Part shown: positions 8,200-16,444 of the stretch, piece by piece
Layout: the number at the start of each line of letters is the position of its first letter
Numbering within the stretch: the stretch's first letter is position 1
Translations under genes and position numbers: made by a program
Origin: an uncultured Erysipelotrichaceae bacterium
GTDB taxonomy: Bacteria; Bacillota_I; Bacilli_A; Erysipelotrichales; Erysipelotrichaceae
DNA: 47,002 nucleotides
Assembly (NCBI GenBank): GCA_902778375.1
Contig: CACYXJ010000009.1
Span: forward strand, 1-47,002
Direction: 5' to 3'
Notes under the pieces: model-generated
Told to the model about the DNA's origin: nothing
Databases searched by the model: none
The model's input: only the letters and a program-made list of their open reading frames with translations

Positions 8200-9105
8200 T
8201 TATTCCTCTTCCGGATAGGCGTCGATGGCAGGCTGGTATCTGACGATATTATGGGAAGCGCCGCCGTCAACGACGATGGTTTCACCGGTAATGCCGTCGC
8301 CCATCGGTGTGCACAGGGAATAGGCAATGATACCGACCTGGTCGACCGGCAGCTGACCATCGACTGACCATACCATCAATTCGTCATAGAATTCGTCCTG
8401 CTGTTCTTCGGTAATGAATTCACTGGCGAGATTGCCGGCAGCACCCGGTGTGACCATACCACCCGGTGCGACAGAATTGACCATGATGCCGTAGCGCTTG
8501 AGTTCCTTGGCTGCTTCGGTCACCAGACCCATGACAGCCGCTTTACTGGAAGCGTAATGAGGATAGCCGCCGAATACCGGATACGGTACGATCGGGCTGT
8601 TTGAGGAAATCAGTACGATTTTGCCTTCGATACCGTGTTCTTTCATATATTTGCTTACGTATTTGACGCCGAAGAAGGCACCGTAGACATTCGTCTCAAA
8701 GATCAGTTCCAGATCCTGACGCGGCAGATCATAGATCTTCGCGTAGTTCCAGATCGCGGCGCTGTTGACAAAGATGTCAAGTGAGCCAAATGTCTCGGCT
8801 GTGAAATCGACCAGCGCTTTGACTTCGTCTTCGTTGCGGACATCGGTGAAGCAGAAGCGGACATTGTCGGCAAATCCCTGGCCGGCAAACAGCGGCATGG
8901 CTGCCTCCTCTTCGATGCGGGAGTTGGATGCGACAACAACTTTGGCCCCGCCCTGCAGAAGCCGCAGGGCAATATCGAAGCCAAGGCCGGAAGTTCCGCC
9001 TGTCACCAGCGCGGTTTTTCCTTTGACAGAGAACATCTCCTCAAATGGACGGGCCTTCTGAATATAGCCTTCGAGCATTTTTTTATCATCTGGTGTAAAA
9101 GCCAT
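8200..9105 (-). CDS. Short-chain dehydrogenase/reductase (SDR)
   Basis: A classical NAD(P)-dependent SDR of 301 residues, about 40 longer than the common 250 because of an N-terminal extension and a C-terminal tail. Seen: the cofactor motif TGGTSGLG, the NSA motif (VNSAAIWNY), the catalytic serine in LISSNS, Tyr and Lys in YPHYASSKAA, and PGGMVTPG. The ATG at 9105 (MAFTPDDKK) follows AGGAGGA. It is first gene of the leftward operon with the cysteine-rich protein and the GcvT-like enzyme, and diverges from the PucR-type regulator. It probably oxidises or reduces an alcohol/ketone of the same substrate (inference). Confidence 0.88.
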   Translation of the reverse strand: MAFTPDDKKMLEGYIQKARPFEEMFSVKGKTALVTGGTSGLGFDIALRLLQGGAKVVVASNSRIEEEAAMPLFAGQGFADNVRFCFTDVRNEDEVKALVDFTAETFGSLDIFVNSAAIWNYAKIYDLPRQDLELIFETNVYGAFFGVKYVSKYMKEHGIEGKIVLISSNSPIVPYPVFGGYPHYASSKAAVMGLVTEAAKELKRYGIMVNSVAPGGMVTPGAAGNLASEFITEEQQDEFYDELMVWSVDGQLPVDQVGIIAYSLCTPMGDGITGETIVVDGGASHNIVRYQPAIDAYPEEE

Positions 9106-9411
9106 AAAAATATATTCCTCCTGATTGCTTGCGAAAGGTGTATCCCCGGGATTGAATACATCCTTAATTTTAGAAAATGAACAATATCGGAAAAATGCTG
9201 AAAACAAAGGGATTTCCGTCTGTTTTACAGACTGTTTTGCCGGGTTTTGGAAGCGGCTTTGACATTCCGTTTTCCTTCTTCTTTTCCAAAGCGGAAAAAG
9301 CACTTTGAAACTGCCGGCAGAACGTAGGCTGGGAAAGCAATGAAATACCTACAAAATGACGGGTACCAAATATCTTTCCTACTGTATAATTTGGTTGCAG
9401 GGAAACACACC
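9106..9411 (+). promoter_or_regulatory. Divergent control region between SDR operon and PucR-type regulator
   Basis: 306 bases without a gene. It holds the SDR ribosome binding site (9115-9121), an AT-rich stretch, an imperfect repeat near 9221-9233 (gtctgttttacagac), and on the plus strand TATAAT at 9385-9390, 22 bases before the regulator start. No strong -35 was found in either direction, which fits activator-dependent promoters. The regulator presumably binds here (inference from divergent layout). Confidence 0.5.
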
Positions 9412-10932
9412 ATGAAGCTGAACGCGGATATCATTTATCATGAACTGAAAAAGAAATACAAAGCGGAAATATCCGGCCCGAAAAAAGAAGCGCTGGTACT
9501 GGGACGTCCGGAATTCTACATGGAAGATGAAAGGACTTTCCTGGCGGATCATCTGTATCTGGCGACTGCCGACCATCTTCCCCAGCGGTCCGGCATTCAG
9601 GAAGGTGCGGTACTGGTATGCATCGGTGAACACATCAATCTGAAGAATTACCGGAACCGGCTGTGTCTGATCGTCATCCGCAACAAAGCGGACTTTTTCA
9701 AGGTCTATCAGTATCTGCAGAAGGTCTTTGACTATTATGAAGAGTGGGAACAGAAGCTCTATCAGGATTTGTTCAATGATGCCGGCATACATCAGATGCT
9801 GGCGGATTCGGGACCTGTTTTTCAGAATCCGGTCAATCTCCTCGATCAGTCCTTCCGCTTTATCGCAGCTGATGCGGAACAGGAAAAAACGATCAGTGAA
9901 AACGGATCGCTTGATCCGCAGGCAATCGATACGTTCCTTTCCTCCTACGACCTGATGACCGAGAAAAAAGGAGCAATCTTCATTGATTCGGCAGACCATA
10001 AGGTCCTCTGTGTCAATCTGTTCAACCGGAACAATGAATATGAAGGCTGTCTGTATATCGAACAGGAAAGCAGGGATACTGGCCGGGAGGCTCCGCTCGC
10101 GGAATATCTGGCATCGATGCTGGAACTGGCGATTGCCAGGAATCCATCTGTCATCAACGACGAACAGTCATCACTGAAAAGAGTCATGCAGACACTGGTG
10201 GAAGAGATGCCGCTTTCCCATGCCCAGAGACTGGTGCTGAATGCAATGAACCGCAAAAACACGTATGTCTGCGTGATGCTGGAATACCGTCATGGCCAGT
10301 CACCGCTGCCGGCATCCTATATCTGCGACAGTTTTGAGGAGGTTTTTGCCGGGTCCTTTGCCTTCCGCAATGATCAGGCAATCACCGGGTTTATCGCTGT
10401 CGCACCGCTGATGGATCCGAAACGGAAAGACTATAAAGCGAATCTGAATCACAATCTGAACGATTTCATCAGCCGCATGCGTATGAATGTCGGCATTTCC
10501 AATGAATTTGACGATCTGTTCGACATCCGTATTCATTACATGCAGGCAAGATCCGCTCTCGAGAACGGCAGGATCATGAGCCCGAGCGGCCACCTGTTCT
10601 ATTTTGCCAGCTATGCCTTGACGGAAATGATTATCAATTCCCTCGGCGGGCTGCCGGCTGAGGCATATTTTCCGACCGGACTGAAAAAGATATTCGAACA
10701 TGACCGCAGTTCCGGCGTCTCCTATCTGGAAACCCTGAAGGTATTCCTGGAGGAAAACCTGTCCTATACCGCTGCCGCCCAGCGTCTGTATATTCACCGC
10801 TCCACTTTGATCGACCGGATCAGCAGGATCGAGAGGGAACTGAAAATCGATCTGGGTGATGCCGATCAGAGACTGCAGCTGGAGATGCTGCTGAAGGCAG
10901 TCGATATCGAGGAAATTCTGCGTATGCAGTAA
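9412..10932 (+). CDS. PucR-family transcriptional regulator
   Basis: A 506-residue cytosolic regulator. The C-terminal segment, about residues 440-500, contains SYTAAAQRLYIHRSTLIDRI, the PucR-type helix-turn-helix. The long N-terminal part has no membrane segment and probably senses a small molecule. PucR proteins usually control catabolic genes for nitrogen or one-carbon compounds. The start at 9412 (MKLNADIIYHEL) is preferred over an in-frame ATG at 9340 because AGGGA lies 8 bases upstream and a TATAAT box lies between the two. It diverges from the SDR/orphan/GcvT-like operon, so it most likely regulates that operon and perhaps the folate genes downstream (inference). Confidence 0.88.
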   Translation: MKLNADIIYHELKKKYKAEISGPKKEALVLGRPEFYMEDERTFLADHLYLATADHLPQRSGIQEGAVLVCIGEHINLKNYRNRLCLIVIRNKADFFKVYQYLQKVFDYYEEWEQKLYQDLFNDAGIHQMLADSGPVFQNPVNLLDQSFRFIAADAEQEKTISENGSLDPQAIDTFLSSYDLMTEKKGAIFIDSADHKVLCVNLFNRNNEYEGCLYIEQESRDTGREAPLAEYLASMLELAIARNPSVINDEQSSLKRVMQTLVEEMPLSHAQRLVLNAMNRKNTYVCVMLEYRHGQSPLPASYICDSFEEVFAGSFAFRNDQAITGFIAVAPLMDPKRKDYKANLNHNLNDFISRMRMNVGISNEFDDLFDIRIHYMQARSALENGRIMSPSGHLFYFASYALTEMIINSLGGLPAEAYFPTGLKKIFEHDRSSGVSYLETLKVFLEENLSYTAAAQRLYIHRSTLIDRISRIERELKIDLGDADQRLQLEMLLKAVDIEEILRMQ

Positions 10933-10962
10933 AAAAAACAGGTGCGTGAGCATCTGTTTTCG
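10931..10962. terminator. Bidirectional terminator after the PucR-type regulator
   Basis: ACAGGTGC and GCATCTGT pair (one G-U) around a 4-base loop, with A8 before and T4 after. It can end both the regulator transcript and the leftward transcript of the small gene that follows. Confidence 0.85.
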
Positions 10963-10971
10963 TTTGCGGAA

Positions 10972-11187
10972 TTATTTGGAGCAGGCTCTCAGATCTGCAT
11001 CGATCTCATCAGCGTGAACTGCTACTTCGGCAGATTCCGGATAGCTCAGAAGCTTGCGGTATGTGAGGCCGCCTACCAGCTTCATACGCGGATCCTTTGT
11101 GGAACCCGGAGCCCATTTTTCCATGACGGCTTTGCCTTCCGGTGATCTCATGATGTCTTTGATTTTGGAATCGAGTGATAATGCCAT
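10972..11187 (-). CDS. Small conserved-looking protein, 71 residues
   Basis: A short cytosolic-looking protein starting MALSLDSKIKDIMRSPEGKA after a strong AGGAGGA site. No membrane segment, signal or zinc motif is seen. Its pattern (SPEGKAVMEKWAPGS, a Pro-Arg-Met step, then YRKLLSYPES) resembles, from memory, short helical domains at the C-termini of some gut-bacterial enzymes; that link is unproven. It stands alone on the minus strand between the regulator and fchA, ending at the shared terminator. Codon use and a good ribosome binding site support a real gene. Its function is unknown; it may be an accessory or assembly factor for neighbouring enzymes. Confidence 0.65.
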   Translation of the reverse strand: MALSLDSKIKDIMRSPEGKAVMEKWAPGSTKDPRMKLVGGLTYRKLLSYPESAEVAVHADEIDADLRACSK

Positions 11188-11375
11188 GATATTTTCCTCC
11201 TGTATTGGTTTTGTTCATTCCTTCCCGGGAATCTGATTCTATGATAGAAGAAGACAGAAGATGTATGTATCCGAAAAAAAACAGATTATTTCATATTGAA
11301 AACCATTAAAATGATTGTGCGGAATCATGTCGGAAAGAAGATATGATGTATATGAAAAACAATAAGGAGAATGCC

Positions 11376-11984
11376 ATGCTTGATATGACATTGAAGGAAT
11401 TCACGGCTGCCTCTGCTTCCAAGGCACCGGTGCCCGGCGGGGGCGGAGTGAGTGCTCTGTGCGGGGCTCTTGCCGCTTCATTGGCGGAAATGGTCACAAA
11501 TCTGACGACCGGGAAAAAGAGATATGCACAGTATGAAGAAGAAATACAGACAATCATGAAACAGGCGGAGGAACTGCGGCTGGATCTGCTGGAATGTATC
11601 AATAAGGACGCCGAGGCATTTGCCCCGCTGGCGAAAGCATACGGTATGGATAAGAACGAAGAAGGATATGCCGAACGGCTGGAGAATTGTCTTCATGCAG
11701 CTGCCATGCCTCCCTTTGCCATCCTGGAATATTGCACGAAGGTCGTGGAACTGGACGAAAGACTGGCTGTGATCGGTTCGAAGCTTGCGGTTTCCGATGC
11801 CGGTACATCAGTCATGCTGGCACACGGCGCGATGTACGGGGCATTCCTGAATGTCAGGGTCAATACCAGACTGATGAAGGATACTGCCTTTGCCGAAGAC
11901 CTGGAAGGAAAAGCAGCAGCGCTGCTGGAAGAATATGCCGCAAGGGCACTTCGCTGCTATGAAGCGGTAAGGGAGAGACTGTAA
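11376..11984 (+). CDS. fchA: Methenyltetrahydrofolate cyclohydrolase (FTCD_C family)
   Basis: A 202-residue stand-alone cyclodeaminase/cyclohydrolase domain that interconverts 5,10-methenyl- and 10-formyl-tetrahydrofolate. Seen: the N-terminal pattern FTAASASKAPVPGGGGVSAL, typical of the family, and an all-helical remainder. No formiminotransferase domain is attached, which points to the FchA role rather than histidine breakdown. The start at 11376 is set by AAGGAG 6 bases upstream; an in-frame ATG at 11343 lacks one. Its stop overlaps the next gene in TAATG, so translation is coupled. The partner dehydrogenase appears to have lost its own cyclohydrolase activity, which makes FchA necessary for the pathway (inference). 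Confidence 0.93.
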   Translation: MLDMTLKEFTAASASKAPVPGGGGVSALCGALAASLAEMVTNLTTGKKRYAQYEEEIQTIMKQAEELRLDLLECINKDAEAFAPLAKAYGMDKNEEGYAERLENCLHAAAMPPFAILEYCTKVVELDERLAVIGSKLAVSDAGTSVMLAHGAMYGAFLNVRVNTRLMKDTAFAEDLEGKAAALLEEYAARALRCYEAVRERL

Positions 11985-12844
11985 TGGCAAAACTGTTGAA
12001 AGGCAAGGATGTTGCTGCTGCCCTCAATGCGAAATCAGCACAGAAAGCCGCAGCACTGAAAGAAAAAGGAATCATACCGGTACTGGCAATTCTGAGAGTT
12101 GGGGAAAAGGGCGATGATATTTCCTATGAAAAAGGCGCGATGAAGCGCTGTTCTGCTGCCGGTGTGGAAGTGAAGAATGTCGTACTGCCGGAAGATGTTT
12201 CCCAGGAAGAGTTCTATCAGACAATCGATGATCTGAATCATGATCCTTCCGTGCATGGAATTCTGATGTTCCGGCCGCTGCCGAAATACCTGGACAATGA
12301 GAAGGCAAGAAACGCGATTGCACCGGAAAAGGATATCGACGGATGTTCGGACGGTTCACTGGCAGGTGTCTTTACCGGCAACGGCAGGGGCTTCGCTCCA
12401 TGTACTGCAGAAGCGGCAATCGCCATTCTGGAATACTATGGCATCGATATCACCGGCAAAAACGCTGTCATTATCGGCCGTTCCCTGGTAGTGGGAAGAC
12501 CGCTGGCCATGATGCTGATGGCAAAGAATGCTACCGTTACGATCTGCCACACACGTACCCAGAACATGGCGGAAATCACCAGGAAGGCGGACATTGTCAT
12601 TTCCTGCATGGGCCGTATCGAAATCCTTGACAGTTCTTTCTTCAGCCCGGGGCAGACAGTCATCGATGTCGGAATCACCTGGAGCAACGAAAAACAGAAA
12701 GTCTGCGGCGACTGCCTGTTCGAGGAAGTCGAACCGGTCGTCAAGGCAATCACACCGGTACCCGGCGGGGTCGGTGCAGTCACGACATCGCTGCTGGTGA
12801 AACATGTCATTGAAGCAGCAGAGAAAACAGAAACACAGAGCTGA
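11984..12844 (+). CDS. folD: FolD-like methylenetetrahydrofolate dehydrogenase, probably without cyclohydrolase activity
   Basis: A 286-residue FolD-family protein that oxidises 5,10-methylene- to methenyl-tetrahydrofolate with NAD(P). The dinucleotide motif IGRSLVVGRP, TVTICHTRT and PVPGGVGA are intact. The substrate pocket is altered. The catalytic lysine of YxxxK is Ala (Y48, A52), and the glutamine of the usual VQLPLP is Phe (F96 in MFRPLP), while the aspartate of KDIDG is kept (D119). Lys and Gln are needed for cyclohydrolase chemistry, so this is probably a monofunctional dehydrogenase working with FchA. It starts on the last base of the fchA stop codon. Confidence 0.92.
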   Translation: MAKLLKGKDVAAALNAKSAQKAAALKEKGIIPVLAILRVGEKGDDISYEKGAMKRCSAAGVEVKNVVLPEDVSQEEFYQTIDDLNHDPSVHGILMFRPLPKYLDNEKARNAIAPEKDIDGCSDGSLAGVFTGNGRGFAPCTAEAAIAILEYYGIDITGKNAVIIGRSLVVGRPLAMMLMAKNATVTICHTRTQNMAEITRKADIVISCMGRIEILDSSFFSPGQTVIDVGITWSNEKQKVCGDCLFEEVEPVVKAITPVPGGVGAVTTSLLVKHVIEAAEKTETQS

Positions 12845-12867
12845 CCGTTGGCGGCCGGCTTTTTCAT
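12838..12867 (+). terminator. Probable terminator after folD
   Basis: GCTGACC and GGCCGGC pair with one mismatch around GTTGGC, followed by TTTTTC. The stem is weaker than others in the window, so read-through into the next gene is possible. Confidence 0.5.
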
Positions 12868-13038
12868 TTTGACCGGAAAACATGCCATTCCGCTTAACCC
12901 CGGGGGAGGGTTGTTGCTTTGAACTGGAAAAAGTTATATAAATACAGCGAATAGTGTGGCTTTTCCATTTTTTTTAACAGTTTTTGAACAGGACATGATG
13001 ATACAATGATGATAGGAAAGTGTGTGGAGGAAACAATA

Positions 13039-15831
13039 ATGATACCTAAGCAATATCAGGATTATATGTTCAACGAGAATGATTTTCTGCCGACAGATTA
13101 TCAGGTTGACGATCCTGAAAAACTGGAGCTTTTAAAAGAACTCGGTGCTCTGATTACCGATGACATCGATAAGGGAAGTCCCAAGAAACTGACACCGAAT
13201 GATCCGGAAGTATGGGCTCTGGATAAGCTCATGACAAAGGATGAAGTCCGTTTCATGCTGTCGTTCAAGAAGAAGAGAGTCAACAAGTACGCAGTCGAGG
13301 AACTGGCGGAAATGAACAGGATTTCTGTCGAAGATGCCCAGAAGTTCTGTGACAATCTCTGCCAGATCGGTATTCTTGAATTCGACCGTGAGAATGAAGA
13401 CCATCACCGTCAGTATTTCATTCCGAAATTCGTTGTCGGTTCCGGCGAATACATGATGATGAATTCCAAACTTCTGGACAGAGTTCCGGAAATCGCGACC
13501 CTGTTCAATCACATGTCATCCGTACCGGTAGGCAAGGTTGCCCACATGGTTCCGCCCGGAGGCGGCGGCCTGGGCATGCATGTCATTCCGGTGGAAAAGG
13601 CAATCGAGCATGAGAACAAATCTGTCAGTGTCGAACATCTGTCGCACTGGCTGAAGAAGTATGACAAGTTCTGTGTGGACATCTGTTCCTGCCGCCGTCA
13701 GCAGGCAATGCGCGGTGAAGGCAACGGTGATATCGCCATGTACCAGTGCCTGGCAGTCGGCGACATGGCGGAATTCCTGGTTGAGACGCACAAAGATGCC
13801 CGCTACTGCACCTATGAAGAAGTCATGGAAATTCTCGAAATCTCCGAGAAGAAGGGCTTTGTCCATCAGATCACGAACCTGGACGGCGAAGACAAGATCG
13901 TCGGCATCTGCAACTGCTCTGCCGGTTCCTGCAACGCCATCCGTACATCGCAGCTGTTCAATACTCCGAACATGTCCGCTTCCGCATACCGTGCCCATGT
14001 CGACATGATGAAGTGTGTCGCATGCGGCAAGTGCGTGGAAGTCTGCCCGGTCGGTGCTGCCAAGCTCGGCCAGAAGCTCTGCCATAAGGACGGCAGTTCT
14101 ACCGTCTATCCGAAGGCTCTTCTGCCGGATGCGGTGAAGTGGGGTCATGACAAGTGGAACAAGAACTACCGCGAAGACGCCAAGATCAATTGCTATGAAA
14201 CTGGTACTGCACCGTGTAAGACAGCCTGCCCGGCTCACCTTGCCGTACAGGGATATGTCAAGATGGCTGCTGACGGCCGTTTCATGGATGCCCTGAAACT
14301 GATCAAACAGGACAACCCGTTCCCGGCAGTCTGCGGTGCGATCTGCAACCGCCGCTGCGAAGACAGATGTACCAGAGGCACGATCGACCAGCCTGTCGCC
14401 ATCGATGAAATCAAGAAGTTCATCGCTGCCCAGGAGCTGAACGAAGAAACACGCTATATCCCCGAATGCATGAACGACATCGGCGAACAGTGGGGCGACG
14501 AATACAAGGTCGCTGTCATCGGTGCCGGTCCGGCCGGTCTCTCGGCAGCCTACTATCTGCGCATCAACGGCTATCCTGTCACTGTCTTCGAAAAGGAACA
14601 GGAACCGGGCGGCATGCTGCAGTACGGCATTCCGAACTTCCGTCTGGAAAAGGATGTCATCAAAGCGGAAATCGATGTGATCAGAGCCATGGGCGCCGAA
14701 ATCAGATGCGGTGTCGAAATCGGCAAGGATATCACAATCCAGGAACTGCGCGAGCAGGGATATAAAGCATTCTATGTTGCCATCGGCATGCAGGCCGGAC
14801 GCAAGGCCGGCATCCCGAACGAGGAACTGGCGGAAACAGGTGTCGATTTCCTGAGAAGAGTCAACAGCAAGGACGGCGCTGTTCTGAAAGGCAAGACAGT
14901 CGTAATCGGCGGCGGCAATGTTGCCATCGATGTCGCAAGAACTGCTCTGCGTGCAGGTTCTTCCGAAGTTGAGATGTACTGTCTTGAAAGTCCGGACCAG
15001 ATGCCGGCAGCAGCTGATGAAATCGCTGAAGCAAAAGCTGAAGGTGTCGTCATCAAGAACTGCTGGGGTCCGAAGGAAGTCGTTGCTGAAAACGGAAAGA
15101 TCACTGCTATCGTCATGAAGCAGTGCACCCAGGTCTATGACAAGGAAGGACGTTTCAGTCCGCTCTATGATGAAAACGAAACCAAGACCGTACCGTGTGA
15201 GAATGTACTTCTCTCGATCGGCCAGGCTGCTGTCTGGGGCGATCTGCTCAAGGGTACGAAAGTTGTTGTCAGAGGCAACGGTACAGCCGAATCCGATCCT
15301 GTCTCCCTGCAGACAGCGGAACCGGATATCTTCGTCGGTGGTGATATCCGTCATGGCGCGAAGTTCGCCATTGATGCGATTGCCAACGGCAAGGCACTCG
15401 CCGATTCCGTCAAGCGTTTCGTCCATCCGGGTCAGTCGATGACTGTCGGCCGCGATCTGCGTGAATTCATCGAATTCGACCGCGATGACATTCTGGCGGA
15501 AGGTTATGACAATGCCAAGCGTCAGGTTCCGGGCATGAAGCCGGGTGATCCCGCGAAGACATTCGAAGATCTGCGTCTGCCGCTGACCGAGGAACAGGTC
15601 AAGGCCGAAGCCGCCAGATGTCTGAAGTGCGGTGCCACTGTTGTCGACACCAACAGATGCATCGGCTGCGGTCTCTGCACGACAAGATGCGAATTCGACG
15701 CGATTCATCTCACCAGGGATGTTCCTGAAGCTTCCCGCATGTATACTGCGGAAAACGGCAAGCTCAAGGCAATCCTGCCGTATGCTGCAAAGCGCGGCAT
15801 CAGGATCCTGCTGAACGGGAACAAAAAGTAA
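13039..15831 (+). CDS. Multi-domain Fe-S flavoprotein: ferredoxin plus GltD-like NAD(P)H oxidoreductase
   Basis: A 930-residue cytosolic electron-transfer protein. Residues 60-130 look like a winged-helix-type domain; CSCRR (217-220) and CNCSAGSC (291-298) are cysteine motifs of ferredoxin-associated proteins. A [4Fe-4S] motif CVACGKCVEVCP follows (326-337), then a GltD-type N-terminal Fe-S helical domain (about 390-465). The Rossmann FAD site is VAVIGAGPAGLSAAYYL (491-507), an NAD(P) site VVIGGGNVAIDVA follows, and the C-terminus has CLKCG and CIGCGLCTTRC. The GltB partner is absent, so it is not glutamate synthase. It may re-oxidise NAD(P)H made by the FolD-like enzyme (inference). The start at 13039 follows GGAGG. 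Promoter: TACAAT at 13002, weak -35. Confidence 0.82.
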   Translation: MIPKQYQDYMFNENDFLPTDYQVDDPEKLELLKELGALITDDIDKGSPKKLTPNDPEVWALDKLMTKDEVRFMLSFKKKRVNKYAVEELAEMNRISVEDAQKFCDNLCQIGILEFDRENEDHHRQYFIPKFVVGSGEYMMMNSKLLDRVPEIATLFNHMSSVPVGKVAHMVPPGGGGLGMHVIPVEKAIEHENKSVSVEHLSHWLKKYDKFCVDICSCRRQQAMRGEGNGDIAMYQCLAVGDMAEFLVETHKDARYCTYEEVMEILEISEKKGFVHQITNLDGEDKIVGICNCSAGSCNAIRTSQLFNTPNMSASAYRAHVDMMKCVACGKCVEVCPVGAAKLGQKLCHKDGSSTVYPKALLPDAVKWGHDKWNKNYREDAKINCYETGTAPCKTACPAHLAVQGYVKMAADGRFMDALKLIKQDNPFPAVCGAICNRRCEDRCTRGTIDQPVAIDEIKKFIAAQELNEETRYIPECMNDIGEQWGDEYKVAVIGAGPAGLSAAYYLRINGYPVTVFEKEQEPGGMLQYGIPNFRLEKDVIKAEIDVIRAMGAEIRCGVEIGKDITIQELREQGYKAFYVAIGMQAGRKAGIPNEELAETGVDFLRRVNSKDGAVLKGKTVVIGGGNVAIDVARTALRAGSSEVEMYCLESPDQMPAAADEIAEAKAEGVVIKNCWGPKEVVAENGKITAIVMKQCTQVYDKEGRFSPLYDENETKTVPCENVLLSIGQAAVWGDLLKGTKVVVRGNGTAESDPVSLQTAEPDIFVGGDIRHGAKFAIDAIANGKALADSVKRFVHPGQSMTVGRDLREFIEFDRDDILAEGYDNAKRQVPGMKPGDPAKTFEDLRLPLTEEQVKAEAARCLKCGATVVDTNRCIGCGLCTTRCEFDAIHLTRDVPEASRMYTAENGKLKAILPYAAKRGIRILLNGNKK

Positions 15832-15840
15832 ACAGCATAC

Positions 15841-15871
15841 AAAAAGGGGCTGATTCACTCAGTCCCTTTTG
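15841..15871. terminator. Bidirectional terminator overlapping the end of the acetyltransferase gene
   Basis: AAAAGGGGCTGA and TCAGTCCCTTTT form a strong hairpin with T-rich flanks on both strands. The stop codon of the leftward acetyltransferase (15855-15857) lies in the loop, so its last codons are part of the terminator stem. Confidence 0.85.
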
Positions 15872-16427
15872 TTTTCTGCCAGTCACTCCTGTAAAGGATG
15901 TTCAGACTGGTTTTTTCTGTTGTGCCCAGAATTGTCTCAAATTCGATATATTTCAGAAAGTGAAAGCCGCATTTTTCCTGTACGCGTTTTGACTGTCTGT
16001 TGTGGACGAAATAGCCGCAGGTGAGGAAATCGATATCCGTATGTTCGAACATCCAGTCGATGACAGCTTTCACTGCTTCCGGCATCAGTCCTCTTCCCCA
16101 GTAATCTTTTGCCAGTACATAACCGATCTCGCGGCCTTTAAGCTCGTTCAGTTCCGCAGCCTGTTTTTCATCATATTGTTCTATGCCCAGCGAACCGATG
16201 ACTTTTCCCTGATATTCCAGGGCGAATGTCTTTTTTCCGGCAATGAACATCTTCAGGATTTCAGCAGATTCCTCTTTTGAACTGTGCGGTTTCCAGCCAG
16301 CCATCTGTCCGACACCATCCACACTTGCATATTCGTACAGGTCATCAAGATCCTCTGCCTGCCATGGCCTCAGCAGAAGCCGGCCGGTCCGGATCTTTAT
16401 GCCGGTAATGTCAAATGGTATATTCAT
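15855..16427 (-). CDS. GNAT-family N-acetyltransferase (RimJ/RimL type)
   Basis: A 190-residue acetyltransferase of the RimJ/RimL/diamine acetyltransferase type, using acetyl-CoA on an amino group. Seen: the start region TGRLLLRPWQAEDLDDLYEY, a middle IGYVLAKDYWGRGLMPEAV with the Y-x3-YWGRG pattern for CoA binding, and HNRQSKRVQEKCGF. It could modify a ribosomal protein N-terminus or a small molecule; the sequence does not decide. The ATG at 16427 follows GGAG. It lies 17 bases after the upstream acyltransferase gene and is probably co-transcribed. Its 3' end lies in a terminator hairpin. Confidence 0.88.
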   Translation of the reverse strand: MNIPFDITGIKIRTGRLLLRPWQAEDLDDLYEYASVDGVGQMAGWKPHSSKEESAEILKMFIAGKKTFALEYQGKVIGSLGIEQYDEKQAAELNELKGREIGYVLAKDYWGRGLMPEAVKAVIDWMFEHTDIDFLTCGYFVHNRQSKRVQEKCGFHFLKYIEFETILGTTEKTSLNILYRSDWQKTKGTE

Positions 16428-16444
16428 AAGATGTCTCCAGTCAT

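Noticed and set aside
6957..8360. Extended 467-residue start for the cysteine-rich protein
   Set aside because: The extension overlaps the end of the SDR gene by over 160 bases, while AAAGGAGA sits correctly before the ATG at 8186.
9221..9233. Short repeat gtctg..cagac upstream of the SDR as the PucR-type binding site
   Set aside because: A single short inverted repeat is weak evidence, and no second copy was found near the downstream folate genes. It was kept only as a note in the intergenic entry.
13516..15858. A 780-codon open frame on the minus strand opposite the large Fe-S flavoprotein
   Set aside because: It lies entirely opposite a gene with clear motifs, lacks a ribosome binding site and recognisable domains. 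Long antisense frames arise here because the real gene rarely uses codons that read as stops on the other strand.
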